Source of the DNA: an uncultured Eubacteriales bacterium
GTDB lineage: Bacteria > Bacillota > Clostridia > Oscillospirales > CAG-272
Direction of reading: 5' to 3'
NCBI GenBank assembly: GCA_905201895.1
Contig: CAJKPX010000007.1
Location: 7,360-71,359, forward strand
Length of the DNA stretch: 64,000 nt
Shown: in pieces, positions 28,701 through 35,941 of the stretch
Numbering within the stretch: position 1 is the stretch's first letter
How the letters are laid out: the number at the start of each line of letters is the position of its first letter
The notes under the pieces: model-generated
What the model saw: only the letters and a program-made list of their open reading frames with translations
Databases searched by the model: none
What the model was told of the DNA's origin: nothing
Translations under genes and position numbers: made by a program

Positions 28701-29509
28701 GGGTCTTCCGTTTTCGGAGCATCCGCGTTTACGTAGTCTCTTCCGTATGTCGCGTTTCCACTCAATTCGGGGTTGGGGTCTACCAACTGCTGCGGCAGGT
28801 TCTGCTTCGGATCTTCTGCCGTTTCTTGTTTTTCTCCAAGATTTGGATTCGGGTCTACCAACTGAGGAAGCAAATCTTGTTTGGGGTCTTCTGCTTTAGA
28901 GTCTCCGTTTACATAATCGTTTCCGTATGTAGGAGTCGGCTCCGTCAATTGCGGATTAGGGTCTCTAAGCTGAGGATGGACTTGCGGCTCTTCCTTTTTC
29001 TCCGGCTCCGATGAAGGTGTAGTAGGTGTAGTGGGAGCGGAAGCGGAAGGAAAAGGAAAAGGGAGTGTAGTAGGTGTAGTAGGTGTAGTAAGAGTAGTAG
29101 GTGTAGTAGGAGTGTAAGGGAAAGGAAAAATAGGTGTGGTAGGTGTAGTAGGAGCGGCGGGCTCGGTTTTTTTACTATCCGTAGCTTCATCTTCCATGCT
29201 CCAACGCGTTTCTGCATTAGAGGTGTCGAATTCTTTCGCCTCGCCCACCTTGAGCCCAGCCAATGCATATGCATCGGCGTTGACCGATCCCGTGCGCTCA
29301 AGACCATTGTTTTTCTGCCAAGCGCGCGTGGCGATCTGGGTGATCTTGTCAAATACTCCGCTCGCAGTGACACCATAGCCCTGCGACATGAGATATTCTT
29401 GCCACTTTTTGACCTCTGCGCCCTCCGCGCCGAGAGAAAGCAAAAAGCCCTGACCACTGTTTCCCGCGCCGGCGTTGCCGGTCTCGATGCCGTGGTTTAC
29501 GATTGCCAT
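25772..29509 (-). CDS. 1245-aa virion protein: peptidoglycan-binding, PTTP-repeat and coiled-coil regions
   Basis: N-terminal ~90 residues form a peptidoglycan-binding domain (GAEGAEVKKWQEYLMSQGYG, GVFDKITQIATRAWQKNNGL). Residues about 115-420 are Pro/Thr-rich with PTTPTTP runs and repeats built of DPNP, LPPQ/LPQQ and DYVNGD/DYVNAD. From about 470 to 1080 it is an Ala/Glu/Lys/Tyr-rich coiled coil (YNAQREHDNKVLGADSAHR type repeats). The C-terminus is a short globular domain. It lies between portal and polyvalent genes, where podoviruses keep ejection proteins, so a wall-spanning channel or ejected tether is likely (inference). Confidence 0.65.
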   Translation of the reverse strand: MAIVNHGIETGNAGAGNSGQGFLLSLGAEGAEVKKWQEYLMSQGYGVTASGVFDKITQIATRAWQKNNGLERTGSVNADAYALAGLKVGEAKEFDTSNAETRWSMEDEATDSKKTEPAAPTTPTTPIFPFPYTPTTPTTLTTPTTPTTLPFPFPSASAPTTPTTPSSEPEKKEEPQVHPQLRDPNPQLTEPTPTYGNDYVNGDSKAEDPKQDLLPQLVDPNPNLGEKQETAEDPKQNLPQQLVDPNPELSGNATYGRDYVNADAPKTEDPAANLPPQSRDPNPDFGNVAPTTPTTPTNGAAGATAGAGTTSTPSVPENNTPSNPPSKPTTDNTSYGDYVNGDAEPTTPTTPTEPQNDHNEVGSNQSGNTTVGNGYPNAPDNAPTMSEEVEAPPMTYEEFIASETEKPGTSDVTKENDKETAEVLAGLDQKADRPVDDQTATPYIQGDDEGEEVKTNTTENGAGANTEVAAGTSTSPAGTSVDPTMTESTRQAEYDALLAFANEKYNSDMALGQAVFNKLVAALTENRGTDLAIANDIKVILDSLSQETYDKIMEYAGQKKTAEIDYAENNYSTTIDYITKMLEDGISLAEDQKAILLSMSNVERDAVYLAAAERLQKDTEYHEDAFDKIKTALDTQLATGKTMSDDIYNKDVGLAAQLKQNAAESAKAAYDKAVADADRERERAVIDARNSYEQSLATYGSKAEQMASMGLNAGGYSAYLDNQAYAMQRAETQAANAQAAGVKREAGYVQSEAERQAEAEYLQRMHQADINRINRNYEIDTTYQTNLLGAESERDNAIYNAQREHDNKVLGADSAHRQNQYTAESNYTKDVADANRKYEEGFYAANLERDAAEHNANMEYNETATQAGLDKIKADAEANATHKQSVADANKAYNEGMTNAEIDKMKSDKAASDAKRETETSSWLDYLEGTRNESTQATRDFASLLEGVNSGSYTKEQALQLARDLGLSEDQIRAIEGAADDYATSVEEAEQAELDEAEAEHQGIVDAYKGMVTSDTTDTEIESLLDEGLTQEDVDALKAERDAKIVEDIESYIESGDFESFVDAIESAYGAKTIDHGTYQNYYASALESQIKDVNTDEELSAFVNSVSTLEKDHKIAERHAKQIKKDLATKMVHLSNDVTGNTYLDGGNYYFSLSNGKDYLMTRTDVADNTISDLLKIAIPNPKEGNLVVWGGNDVYIYDRGMWRKPIGIYNIKELIGIIKGKNENIPHNSTTVLEHEGNNDNKF
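28420..29180 (-). repeat. Degenerate coding repeats in the 1245-aa protein gene
   Basis: Encodes repeated EDPKQDLLPQLVDPNP / EDPKQNLPQQLVDPNP / EDPAANLPPQSRDPNP units and DYVNGD/DYVNAD boxes, plus PTTPTTP tracts near 29030-29150. The simple repeats make length variation by slippage plausible. Confidence 0.8.
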
Positions 29510-29511
29510 TA

Positions 29512-31458
29512 TTATTTACCTCCTGCGATATAGTTTGCGAGATATGCCTCATATCTCGATCGGTTGTCAACCTCCGCCTGGAGATCCTCAACCTGATTTT
29601 GCATCATCTGCATCTCTTGCTGACGAGCGATCTCCTCGCGGAGTCGCTCCACGTTATCATGGGCAAACGGATAGTGTGCGCTCTCCATATTAAGCCAGAA
29701 GATCAGCAGTGCGCGAGGGTCTTGAGGATTGCCATAAGCGCCTTGCTGGAAGTTCAAGCGGTTCTCCTGCCAAAGCATATCCCTCTGCCGCTCAACGTCA
29801 ACGCTTGCATCCGCAGAGAAGAGATACTCGTTGTTGTAGTAGTATACTCCAGCCTCGTCGCGCTCGACGAAATCGTAGCGGTTGAACGTACTGTTTTGAA
29901 GCTTGCCCATCGCATCGCGGTAAACGGAGGGTCTCGGCTCGTCCGCATATGCAAGGTAGTATTGGAAGATGATCTTATCAATATCCGCATACGCCGCATT
30001 TTTCATTTGCCGCTTGGAGTCGAGCCGTCCAGCCGCCTGCTGAATCTGCAATTGCTTTGCCTTGCCGCTCTGCGCACTGCTATCCCTCTGCCCTTGATAG
30101 GAGTCGGTGATACCGAGTATGCGCTTTGCTTGATCGTAGATGCGGTCAGATGCCGCCTGATCGCGCGAAATATCGACGGATAGGTCTACCCTGCCAAACA
30201 AAGAGAAATTGCTCTGATTTGCCCTGAACGCCTTTTTGAAAATGCTATTGTCAAGTTCGATGTCGACGTCATCGGGGACGATGGGATATACTCCGCTCGA
30301 AATGATCTTCTCCATGATGCGAGACTCAATCTTGTTGATCGCCTGCTGCTGCGGACGGATAAATTCACAGTCAGACTGTCCAAACAAGGACTCCTCCTGC
30401 GACGTATTTTTGCGGATGACGATCGGGAGGAGAGTCGGTCGGTAGAACGGTATCTTTGTAGCCTCCATCTTGGGGACTTGTACCTCGATCATGCCCGGCA
30501 CAAGCACTCCGTTGACAAGGTCCATCGCCACGTTGCCGCTCGGATCGATCGCCTGCCTCTGCTCGGTTGTCATAACGATCTGTCCGTCCTTGATCACCTC
30601 GCTTGCCGCGGGGATGTAGCCTCCATCCGAGAGAGGGATGTCTCGATCAAGCTCCTCATACTCGTCGCTCTGCAACTCATAGTCGGACTCCTTGTTGCCC
30701 TCACAGGTGCAGATTTCCTTTCGTTTGCCGCACTTCTTGCAGACGTACTTCTTGCGGGCGTAGTAATCCTCAATGTCAACAATCTCGGTATCCGCGCTCC
30801 AGATGTACTGACACACCTTGTCATCGTCATCTTTGTAGTAGCAGACATACAGTGTCGCAGTCTTGTCATCGGCATTGTCCTCCGACTCTGCCTCCTCTGC
30901 CACATCAACGGATACTCCGTATTTGCGCATGATCTCCTCTTTTGTGGTCTCAAACTCGACAAAGCAATACTCCATCTCGTTTATGTCAAAGATGTGCGGC
31001 TGACCCGTAAATTTCTTGGGGCTCAAGCAAGAGACCTTGACATCTCCCACAGTGTTATGTGTCACAACAGACTCGTCCCACTCTACAAGCCACACAGAGC
31101 CTCCGTAGATCGGGTTGTATCGCTCGTCAATATCGTTCATGACCTCAAAAGGTAGGTCATCTCGCTTGTTGCGGAGCATTGTCTCAATCCGCTTGGCATT
31201 GCGCTCGTTACGCTCGCTCCACATCTTTGGCTTGACGGATGGGTTGGGGATGTAGCTCGTCACCTGCGACTCGACAAGCTCGTAGGTGATATTACGGATT
31301 TGTGTAGCCTCAACATCCGACCCGTCGATCGCGCGGTCTCCCTTGTATTGCCGCAGATGCTGGTCGAGCTTGCCGTATAGCTCCTCCATCTCACCCCGCG
31401 CGTCTTGGTATAAATCCTGAAAAAATCTGAGCTTTGACTCGCTCTTATCGATCATCAT
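29512..31458 (-). CDS. Portal protein
   Basis: 648 aa, P22/T7-class size. It opens DLYQDARGEMEELYGKL, has VESQVTSYIPNPSVKPKMW, then a stem region and a C-terminal helical barrel (EEIARQQEMQMMQNQVEDLQ). Twelve copies would form the packaging vertex. Unusual insertion at about residues 240-253: CKKCGKRKEICTC, a metal-binding knuckle. The ATG at 31458 overlaps the stop of terL (ATGA). The next gene starts 3 nt after its stop on this strand. Confidence 0.85.
   Translation of the reverse strand: MMIDKSESKLRFFQDLYQDARGEMEELYGKLDQHLRQYKGDRAIDGSDVEATQIRNITYELVESQVTSYIPNPSVKPKMWSERNERNAKRIETMLRNKRDDLPFEVMNDIDERYNPIYGGSVWLVEWDESVVTHNTVGDVKVSCLSPKKFTGQPHIFDINEMEYCFVEFETTKEEIMRKYGVSVDVAEEAESEDNADDKTATLYVCYYKDDDDKVCQYIWSADTEIVDIEDYYARKKYVCKKCGKRKEICTCEGNKESDYELQSDEYEELDRDIPLSDGGYIPAASEVIKDGQIVMTTEQRQAIDPSGNVAMDLVNGVLVPGMIEVQVPKMEATKIPFYRPTLLPIVIRKNTSQEESLFGQSDCEFIRPQQQAINKIESRIMEKIISSGVYPIVPDDVDIELDNSIFKKAFRANQSNFSLFGRVDLSVDISRDQAASDRIYDQAKRILGITDSYQGQRDSSAQSGKAKQLQIQQAAGRLDSKRQMKNAAYADIDKIIFQYYLAYADEPRPSVYRDAMGKLQNSTFNRYDFVERDEAGVYYYNNEYLFSADASVDVERQRDMLWQENRLNFQQGAYGNPQDPRALLIFWLNMESAHYPFAHDNVERLREEIARQQEMQMMQNQVEDLQAEVDNRSRYEAYLANYIAGGK
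30703..30741 (-). other. Cys4 knuckle codons in the portal gene
   Basis: Encodes CKKCGKRKEICTC, spacing C-x2-C-x6-C-x-C, identical in spacing to the nozzle-protein knuckle at 11546-11584. Confidence 0.7.
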
Positions 31459-32828
31459 AGTATTGGTAAACCTCCATATCGTTTGATTAGCAGTCTTCTC
31501 TCTGCCTCTGTGCCGTGGATATAATCCTGCTTGTGATCTGCTCTATAGAGCACTCTGCGCGTCTCGTCGACCTTGTTGGGCGATGTCCAATAGATCGCAA
31601 AGTAGCGGAGCGCATCGGGACTGTGGGTGATCTCGTGCGGCTCGTTGCATACGTCGGTAGGTCGGTTGGGGTCGCGTTGCAGGAGCGGCAGGTGCTTGAT
31701 AAGTGTAGTGCAGGTATTGAATATGTGCAGCCTCGGCTCTCCGTCTGCATTCTTGAGCAGTAGCTCCTTGATCGCCAACCATCCCGACTCGCGATCGTTG
31801 TTAGACTTGGTAAGGGTGAGACCGTTCTCGTGGAAGATAAGAGCCTTGCTCTTACCGGTCTCTTGAGTGCGGTTCCAAAGGTCAGGCGGTGCAAGCGTTG
31901 CATAGATGTCCTCGTCGCTCGGCGTTAGCTCTTGGATCGTGCTTGCCGCAACGCTGATAGGCAGATCGGGTGAGCAATACTCCCGATAGACGTATGCATT
32001 ATGGTTGTTATCAACGGCGATCCAATATGCCGCAAGCATATCGAGACCATAGTCGATAGCGATGTATCTACGCCATTCGGGGGGAATCTCAAACGGCGTA
32101 CATACGTGATCCTCGCGCCTAAACTCCGTAAAATACTGCCCCTCAAAGATGTCCCAATCGCCGTTGAGAAGGGCTCTGCGCTCGTTCTCTGGGAGTGCCA
32201 TGAGTCTCTTTTTGTAATTGGGGTCGCTCTCCATCAAAAATAGGTTGTCATCAACGAGTGACGGGATAAATATACGCCGCATCCCATCGACCCCCTCAAA
32301 GGAGGTGTTAGGCGGTGCGGGGTCGACAAATCTCTCCTTGACCCATGAGTGACCGACTCCACCTGGGTTTGTGGATGACTTGATCTGTTTAGGGAAGCTA
32401 TTCGCGCCTCTCACACGAGATATCAGGTAGATATACTGATCGTAGGTAAAGTGTGTAAGCTCGTCAAATCGCACCACATCGTACTCGGCAGATTGGTATT
32501 GGTAGACATCCTTTTCCGTCCCGCAATAGCCAAAATCAATGCAGGAACCGTTTGCCCATTTCCCCACGTGCAGAGATGAGTTAAACGTGAATATATCCCT
32601 TGGGTATAGAGCAAGAGCAGTGCGGATCAGGGACTTGTCGAGCTCCGCAAAGGATCGTCTCAATATTAACTGCTTTGATCCCGCATAACGGAGCGCAAAG
32701 AGCATCGCATCTACGATCTGACCATAAGATTTGCCGCCTCCAGCCGCGCCGCCGAAGAGCACCTCATCCTCTGTCGCACCGATAAATGCGCGTTGCTTTG
32801 TTGTGATGTCAATGCTTATCGATGACAT
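31455..32828 (-). CDS. terL: Terminase large subunit
   Basis: 457 aa ATPase/nuclease that packages DNA. Walker A LFGGAAGGGKSYGQ, Walker B-like YDVVRFDELTHF, motif III SSTNPGG, nuclease-domain aspartates in YIAIDYGLDMLAAYWI and later DPNRPTDV. Start ATG 32828 has GAGGT 9 nt upstream and overlaps terS by 20 nt; a longer frame start at 32870 has no such site. It is followed by portal with an ATGA overlap. Confidence 0.93.
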   Translation of the reverse strand: MSSISIDITTKQRAFIGATEDEVLFGGAAGGGKSYGQIVDAMLFALRYAGSKQLILRRSFAELDKSLIRTALALYPRDIFTFNSSLHVGKWANGSCIDFGYCGTEKDVYQYQSAEYDVVRFDELTHFTYDQYIYLISRVRGANSFPKQIKSSTNPGGVGHSWVKERFVDPAPPNTSFEGVDGMRRIFIPSLVDDNLFLMESDPNYKKRLMALPENERRALLNGDWDIFEGQYFTEFRREDHVCTPFEIPPEWRRYIAIDYGLDMLAAYWIAVDNNHNAYVYREYCSPDLPISVAASTIQELTPSDEDIYATLAPPDLWNRTQETGKSKALIFHENGLTLTKSNNDRESGWLAIKELLLKNADGEPRLHIFNTCTTLIKHLPLLQRDPNRPTDVCNEPHEITHSPDALRYFAIYWTSPNKVDETRRVLYRADHKQDYIHGTEAERRLLIKRYGGLPIL

Positions 32829-33303
32829 TGATCTTGACCTCAAACGGAGCGGTACCGTCCTTGCCGGCAATCTCGTGCTCGGACTTGTCGCTCATGCCGT
32901 GATCGTTGGTGGCGACAAACTTGGCAAAATTGGCGTTGTAATATCCGCAGACGGCGTTAGAGATGAGCTTTGACTTCTGATATTCTTTCGCACGCGCGTA
33001 TGCGTGCCTAAAACGAGCACTCTGCTTGCACCAATTTAGCAAGGTGTCTCTCACCACACCAATCTTTGCCGCAAAGCCCTCGAAGGTGGGATACTCGTTA
33101 CCGATGATCATGATCGGCTTTCCGTCTGTCCCTCCTATCTCCCTTGTGTTCGGGGTGGAAAAATACTCGATAAGCATATCGGCGTACTCCTCCTTATATT
33201 TAGAGGCGGCAGCATTTTCAAGTTTAAACTTGTGATCCTCTGCCTCTCTGCGCTCTTTAGTGTAAGATCCGCGCTCTGGATTGCGTTCTTTTTTTGTTGC
33301 CAT
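32809..33303 (-). CDS. terS: Terminase small subunit
   Basis: 164 aa. Helical DNA-binding subunit with AKIGVVRDTLLNWCKQSARF as the HTH, DIEYF-type N-terminal helix (YADMLIEYFSTP) and a C-terminal TerL/portal-binding stretch. ATG 33303 lies 8 nt behind AAAGGAGGT. First gene of the late operon, downstream of an activator-type promoter. Confidence 0.85.
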   Translation of the reverse strand: MATKKERNPERGSYTKERREAEDHKFKLENAAASKYKEEYADMLIEYFSTPNTREIGGTDGKPIMIIGNEYPTFEGFAAKIGVVRDTLLNWCKQSARFRHAYARAKEYQKSKLISNAVCGYYNANFAKFVATNDHGMSDKSEHEIAGKDGTAPFEVKINVIDKH

Positions 33304-33327
33304 AAAAGATACCTCCTTTGGCACATA

Positions 33328-33356
33328 TAATATCTATAGATGAGTATAGACCACAA
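33328..33356 (-). promoter_or_regulatory. Candidate late promoter before terS
   Basis: Minus strand TTGTGG (33356-33351), 17-nt spacer, TATTAT (33333-33328). The -35 is poor, which suits an activator-dependent promoter, and two direct repeats lie immediately upstream. Transcription from it is inferred. Confidence 0.55.
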
Positions 33357-33357
33357 A

Positions 33358-33377
33358 GGTCGCAAAATGGTCGCAAA
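33358..33377 (-). promoter_or_regulatory. Tandem 9-bp sites upstream of late promoter
   Basis: GGTCGCAAA at 33358-33366 and again at 33369-33377 (plus-strand reading), 11 bp apart, one helical turn, with a partial third copy near 33380. They end next to the -35 of the late promoter, as expected for activator sites. Confidence 0.55.
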
Positions 33378-33421
33378 TAATCGCCTCGAAAAAATTTTTT
33401 AAACTTTTTTTGAAAAACCTC

Positions 33422-33450
33422 TTGACATACCCGATGGAGTATGCTATAAT
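33422..33450 (+). promoter_or_regulatory. Perfect sigma-A promoter of the tiny-gene island
   Basis: TTGACA (33422-33427), 17-nt spacer, TATAAT (33445-33450), about 55 nt before the first ATG. It is divergent from the late promoter and needs no activator by sequence, so it may fire in the lysogen or right after infection. Confidence 0.9.
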
Positions 33451-33504
33451 GATGGCACGATAGCAAATCCACCGATCAACAAAAACACCGAAAAGGAGAA
33501 CATC

Positions 33505-33717
33505 ATGAAAGCATTCACCACCATCACCGAAAAGGACATCCTCTACCACGCATATCATCACATCCTCGACCTTTGGCTAAAATCAGAAGATAACTACTCC
33601 AAGAGCATTCTCGCAGGCAAACCCAACAGTATAACCAAGTACCGCAGAGACAGATACCACGCACAACTCGAAGAGCTTCACGCAGCGATCCTCGAATTGG
33701 AAAAAGAAGCACAGTAA
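33505..33717 (+). CDS. 70-aa protein, tiny-gene island
   Basis: Helical, His/Tyr-rich start (MKAFTTITEKDILYHAYHHI) and a C-terminal helix ELHAAILELEKEAQ. RBS AAAAGGAG before the ATG. No family recognised. First gene behind a perfect promoter, so probably made early or constitutively. Confidence 0.75.
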   Translation: MKAFTTITEKDILYHAYHHILDLWLKSEDNYSKSILAGKPNSITKYRRDRYHAQLEELHAAILELEKEAQ

Positions 33718-33762
33718 ACCAAATCGGAAAGCGAATCCCCAAAGGCGCAGAAAGGATATAAC

Positions 33763-33951
33763 ATGAAAATGACAAAGACTTACGCAAAGTACATCTTGAC
33801 CCTTTGGAAAGACAAATCCCCCCTCTTCAACGGCAGCATGACCGAAGGACAGTTTGACGCCTACCTTGAGATTCACGGCATCGGGCAGGCAGAGCGCATC
33901 GTGATCCTGACCGCGCTCGTCATGGCAGGAGCGAAATTCGCAAACAATTGA
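33763..33951 (+). CDS. 62-aa protein, tiny-gene island
   Basis: MKMTKTYAKYILTLWKDKSP start, then FNGSMTEGQFDAYLEIHG and IVILTALVMAGAKFANN. Soluble helical protein of unknown role, with GAAAGGA upstream. 45 nt after the previous gene. Confidence 0.72.
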   Translation: MKMTKTYAKYILTLWKDKSPLFNGSMTEGQFDAYLEIHGIGQAERIVILTALVMAGAKFANN

Positions 33952-33965
33952 GGAGGGAGACCGGC

Positions 33966-34082
33966 ATGAAAATCATCAAGACCGTTTTCGAGATCATCGC
34001 GCTTCTCGTTGGAGCGCAGTGCGACACCTACAAGCAAGCCGTTGCAGATGGAATCTGCGACTTCTCGGGGCAAGGAAAGTGA
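33966..34082 (+). CDS. 38-aa 'DFSGQG' micro-protein (copy 1)
   Basis: A hydrophobic helix (FEIIALLVGAQCD) followed by a soluble tail ending DGICDFSGQGK. RBS GAGGAGGGAG 7 nt upstream. A clear paralogue lies at 45732-45866 in the early operon (IALLVGAQCD vs IAMLIGADCD; CDFSGQGK vs ADFSGQGR). Function unknown; conservation of the tail suggests a real peptide. Confidence 0.7.
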   Translation: MKIIKTVFEIIALLVGAQCDTYKQAVADGICDFSGQGK

Positions 34083-34091
34083 GGGAACGAC

Positions 34092-34352
34092 ATGACCATG
34101 ACCAGCGGACATCACGAATGCTTCCAACGTTTACGGCGTGCAAGACTATCTAACCCTGTAAACACCGACGAATTGGAGAACATCCGAGACTTTTACGGAT
34201 ACGACCTATACATAGAGTGCCTGCGGGAAGTTCTGAAGATCAATGCATTTGCAGAGGAGAACGGTCTGTCGTTCGTCGGTGCGCAGAGAATGATGTATGA
34301 GATTGAGAACGACATCGACACCGAAGCACCATTTGAATCATTGAGAAGCTGA
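34092..34352 (+). CDS. 86-aa protein, tiny-gene island
   Basis: Helical and acidic; core IRDFYGYDLYIECLREVLKI. GAGGGAAC precedes the ATG at 34092; a second ATG follows two codons later. No family recognised. Confidence 0.7.
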   Translation: MTMTSGHHECFQRLRRARLSNPVNTDELENIRDFYGYDLYIECLREVLKINAFAEENGLSFVGAQRMMYEIENDIDTEAPFESLRS

Positions 34353-34428
34353 TTTACAGAATGTTAATTTAATCGCAACGGAATCGCCACAAAATGATGG
34401 TATCATATCAAGAAAGGACGGTGAGAAC

Positions 34429-34611
34429 ATGAGCATTAAAGATAAAGACCGCAAAGCGCGAGAGAATTACCGCAAGAAGGTGGAAAAGGTGCAGTTTGAG
34501 TTATTCCCAGGAGACGATGATATAAAGCAACGTCTTGCAGAGGTCAAAGAGACCGAAGGAAAAGCCGCATACATTCGCAGACTGATCCGTGAGGATATCA
34601 AAAAGGGATGA
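34429..34611 (+). CDS. 60-aa small regulator-like protein
   Basis: Basic N-terminus (KDKDRKARENYRKKVEKVQF), then VQFELFPGDDDIKQRLAEVK and AAYIRRLIREDIKKG. The end matches the ribbon-helix-helix pattern seen in Arc-like repressors and in plasmid/phage regulators. Last gene of the island, so it may control the island promoter (inference). Its stop lies inside the terminator. Confidence 0.65.
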   Translation: MSIKDKDRKARENYRKKVEKVQFELFPGDDDIKQRLAEVKETEGKAAYIRRLIREDIKKG

Positions 34612-34637
34612 CCGCAAGGTCACCCCTTTTCCTTTTT
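34601..34637 (+). terminator. Bidirectional terminator between island and early operon
   Basis: AAAAGGGATGACC (34601-34613), GCAA loop, GGTCACCCCTTTT (34618-34630) with one mismatch, then CCTTTTT on the plus side and TTTTT on the minus side. It can end the island and the convergent early operon. Confidence 0.85.
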
Positions 34638-34658
34638 GCTTTTATGCCATCATTATGA

Positions 34659-34997
34659 TCACGTTATCAGCGATAGTCCGACTGCGATATCGTGGATCGC
34701 TTTCCGTTTGCGGGCGTAATAGGTGTTTTTGGCGAGGAACGGAGAAGCCTGCGAGAAATGATACCCTCTGCGGCAGCAGATGTCGCTCAAGAGACTCTTT
34801 CTGATCCCAACCTCAACATCATCAAGCGCATTGTCCACTGCATTGTTAAGGGCAACATACAAAGCAAGCACGTCTCCGTCAACAGACCCAAATTGGATCA
34901 TGCGAGACCGTCTGTCATAGTCATCGCACACTGCTCTCACAAGCTCTACCACGGTGCGCGGAATCTCCCACTTGTGGTATATCCTCTGCTTTGCCAT
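34659..34997 (-). CDS. ArpU/RinA-like late-gene regulator (candidate)
   Basis: 112 aa, last gene of the early operon and closest to terminase, the standard place of RinA/ArpU activators. The C-terminal FLAKNTYYARKRKAIHDIAVGL resembles the 'S-x-TYYRxRxxAI' sigma-region-4-like helix of that family (short form TYYARKRKAI). The N-terminal half is helical. Likely target: the repeat-bearing promoter before terS. Assignment rests on this motif and position. Confidence 0.55.
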   Translation of the reverse strand: MAKQRIYHKWEIPRTVVELVRAVCDDYDRRSRMIQFGSVDGDVLALYVALNNAVDNALDDVEVGIRKSLLSDICCRRGYHFSQASPFLAKNTYYARKRKAIHDIAVGLSLIT

Positions 34998-34998
34998 T

Positions 34999-35229
34999 TT
35001 AGTCCTCCTCTGTCAGTTTGTTGTAATCGATCACAATGCTTACAGGTATCGGTCGCCTATGCTCCATAAACATACCGATCTGAGTCGCAAGCACGTCCGA
35101 CGGCTTGATCTGAGATAGCCGACAAAAGCGTGACGGTCTCTGTACATTGCCGGACGGATTCGTGATAAACGTGCATTGATCACAGATGGGTGTGTTTCTG
35201 TTTGCACAGTCTTTGCATTCAAACTTCAT
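34999..35229 (-). CDS. 76-aa Cys-rich phage protein
   Basis: CKDCANRNTPICDQC gives a C-x2-C-x8-C-x2-C metal site at the N-terminus; rest SRFCRLSQIKPSDVL and a beta-strand end (PIPVSIVIDYNKL). Unknown function. Its end is 1 nt from the ArpU-like gene start and its start overlaps the next upstream gene by 11 nt. Confidence 0.75.
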   Translation of the reverse strand: MKFECKDCANRNTPICDQCTFITNPSGNVQRPSRFCRLSQIKPSDVLATQIGMFMEHRRPIPVSIVIDYNKLTEED

Positions 35230-35455
35230 GGTTTTCTCCTTTCCTTGCGAGTGCGATGAGCTCCCGCATTTTTTTATAGTTTATTTTTTTTGCAATTGAG
35301 TCGATGGTGGCAAGGGTCATGCGCGAGATCTCCTCCTCTGACTTGCCGAGCCTCAATCCGAGAGGCAGGACGGCATTGTTCCGTACAACCGCGAAAAGCA
35401 CAACCTCAAGCCTCTCCAGCTTTCTCTGCAGGCGTTCAACCTCTCCCATGATCAT
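35219..35455 (-). CDS. 78-aa helical phage protein
   Basis: Coiled-coil start ([19 protein letters not shown]), then a middle HTH-like helix ([20 protein letters not shown]). ATG 35455 overlaps the dut stop (ATGA). No family recognised. Confidence 0.72.
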   Translation of the reverse strand: MIMGEVERLQRKLERLEVVLFAVVRNNAVLPLGLRLGKSEEEISRMTLATIDSIAKKINYKKMRELIALARKGENHEV

Positions 35456-35889
35456 CTCCTACCCGTGCTCCCTATGCCGCCTCTGTTGGCGTTTCCAAGA
35501 CTCTCTACGGTGACAATCTTGAGCCTCGGTTGATGCTTGATGATGCGAAACTGACAGATTCGGTCTCCGCGCAGGATCATGGTGTCGCGGACGGCATACG
35601 CGAGGAAATTCCACTCGTCATCGTCGCCCTTGTAGGATTCATCAATGATTCCGATGCTATTTGCGAGCATGATGCCGTGCTTGGCAAATGTGCTTGACCG
35701 AGGCGCGATGAGCGCCTCATATCCCTTTGGGAGTTCCATCGCTACACCGAGCGGGATGCGGGCATACTGTCCAGCCATAATCTTGACGTCCTCGGCGGCG
35801 CGTAGGTCGATCCAATCCCCCACGGAGATCTTGGCGATCGGTTCAATGACTGTGCGGTGTTTGATGTACTTGATTTTGATTGTTTTCAT
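35452..35889 (-). CDS. dut: dUTP diphosphatase
   Basis: Hydrolyses dUTP to dUMP and PPi, keeping uracil out of phage DNA. 145 aa with the trimeric dUTPase motifs: [10 protein letters not shown] (1), [11 protein letters not shown] (2), [17 protein letters not shown] (3, catalytic Asp), GDRICQFRI (4) and the C-terminal [13 protein letters not shown] (5). Overlaps the following gene by 4 nt. A 16-codon mini-ORF precedes it. Confidence 0.95.
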   Translation of the reverse strand: MKTIKIKYIKHRTVIEPIAKISVGDWIDLRAAEDVKIMAGQYARIPLGVAMELPKGYEALIAPRSSTFAKHGIMLANSIGIIDESYKGDDDEWNFLAYAVRDTMILRGDRICQFRIIKHQPRLKIVTVESLGNANRGGIGSTGRR

Positions 35890-35890
35890 T

Positions 35891-35941
35891 TTATCCTCCT
35901 TTTTTCATTACAATTGTGAATGGTGATACGTTTGCTTTCAT
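35891..35941 (-). CDS. 16-aa coupled mini-ORF before dut
   Basis: [16 protein letters not shown] with its ATG overlapping the radical-SAM gene stop (ATGA), an excellent GGAGGGAG site 5 nt upstream, and its last codons lying in the dut ribosome-binding site. It may exist only to carry ribosomes to dut. Confidence 0.45.
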   Translation of the reverse strand: MKANVSPFTIVMKKGG

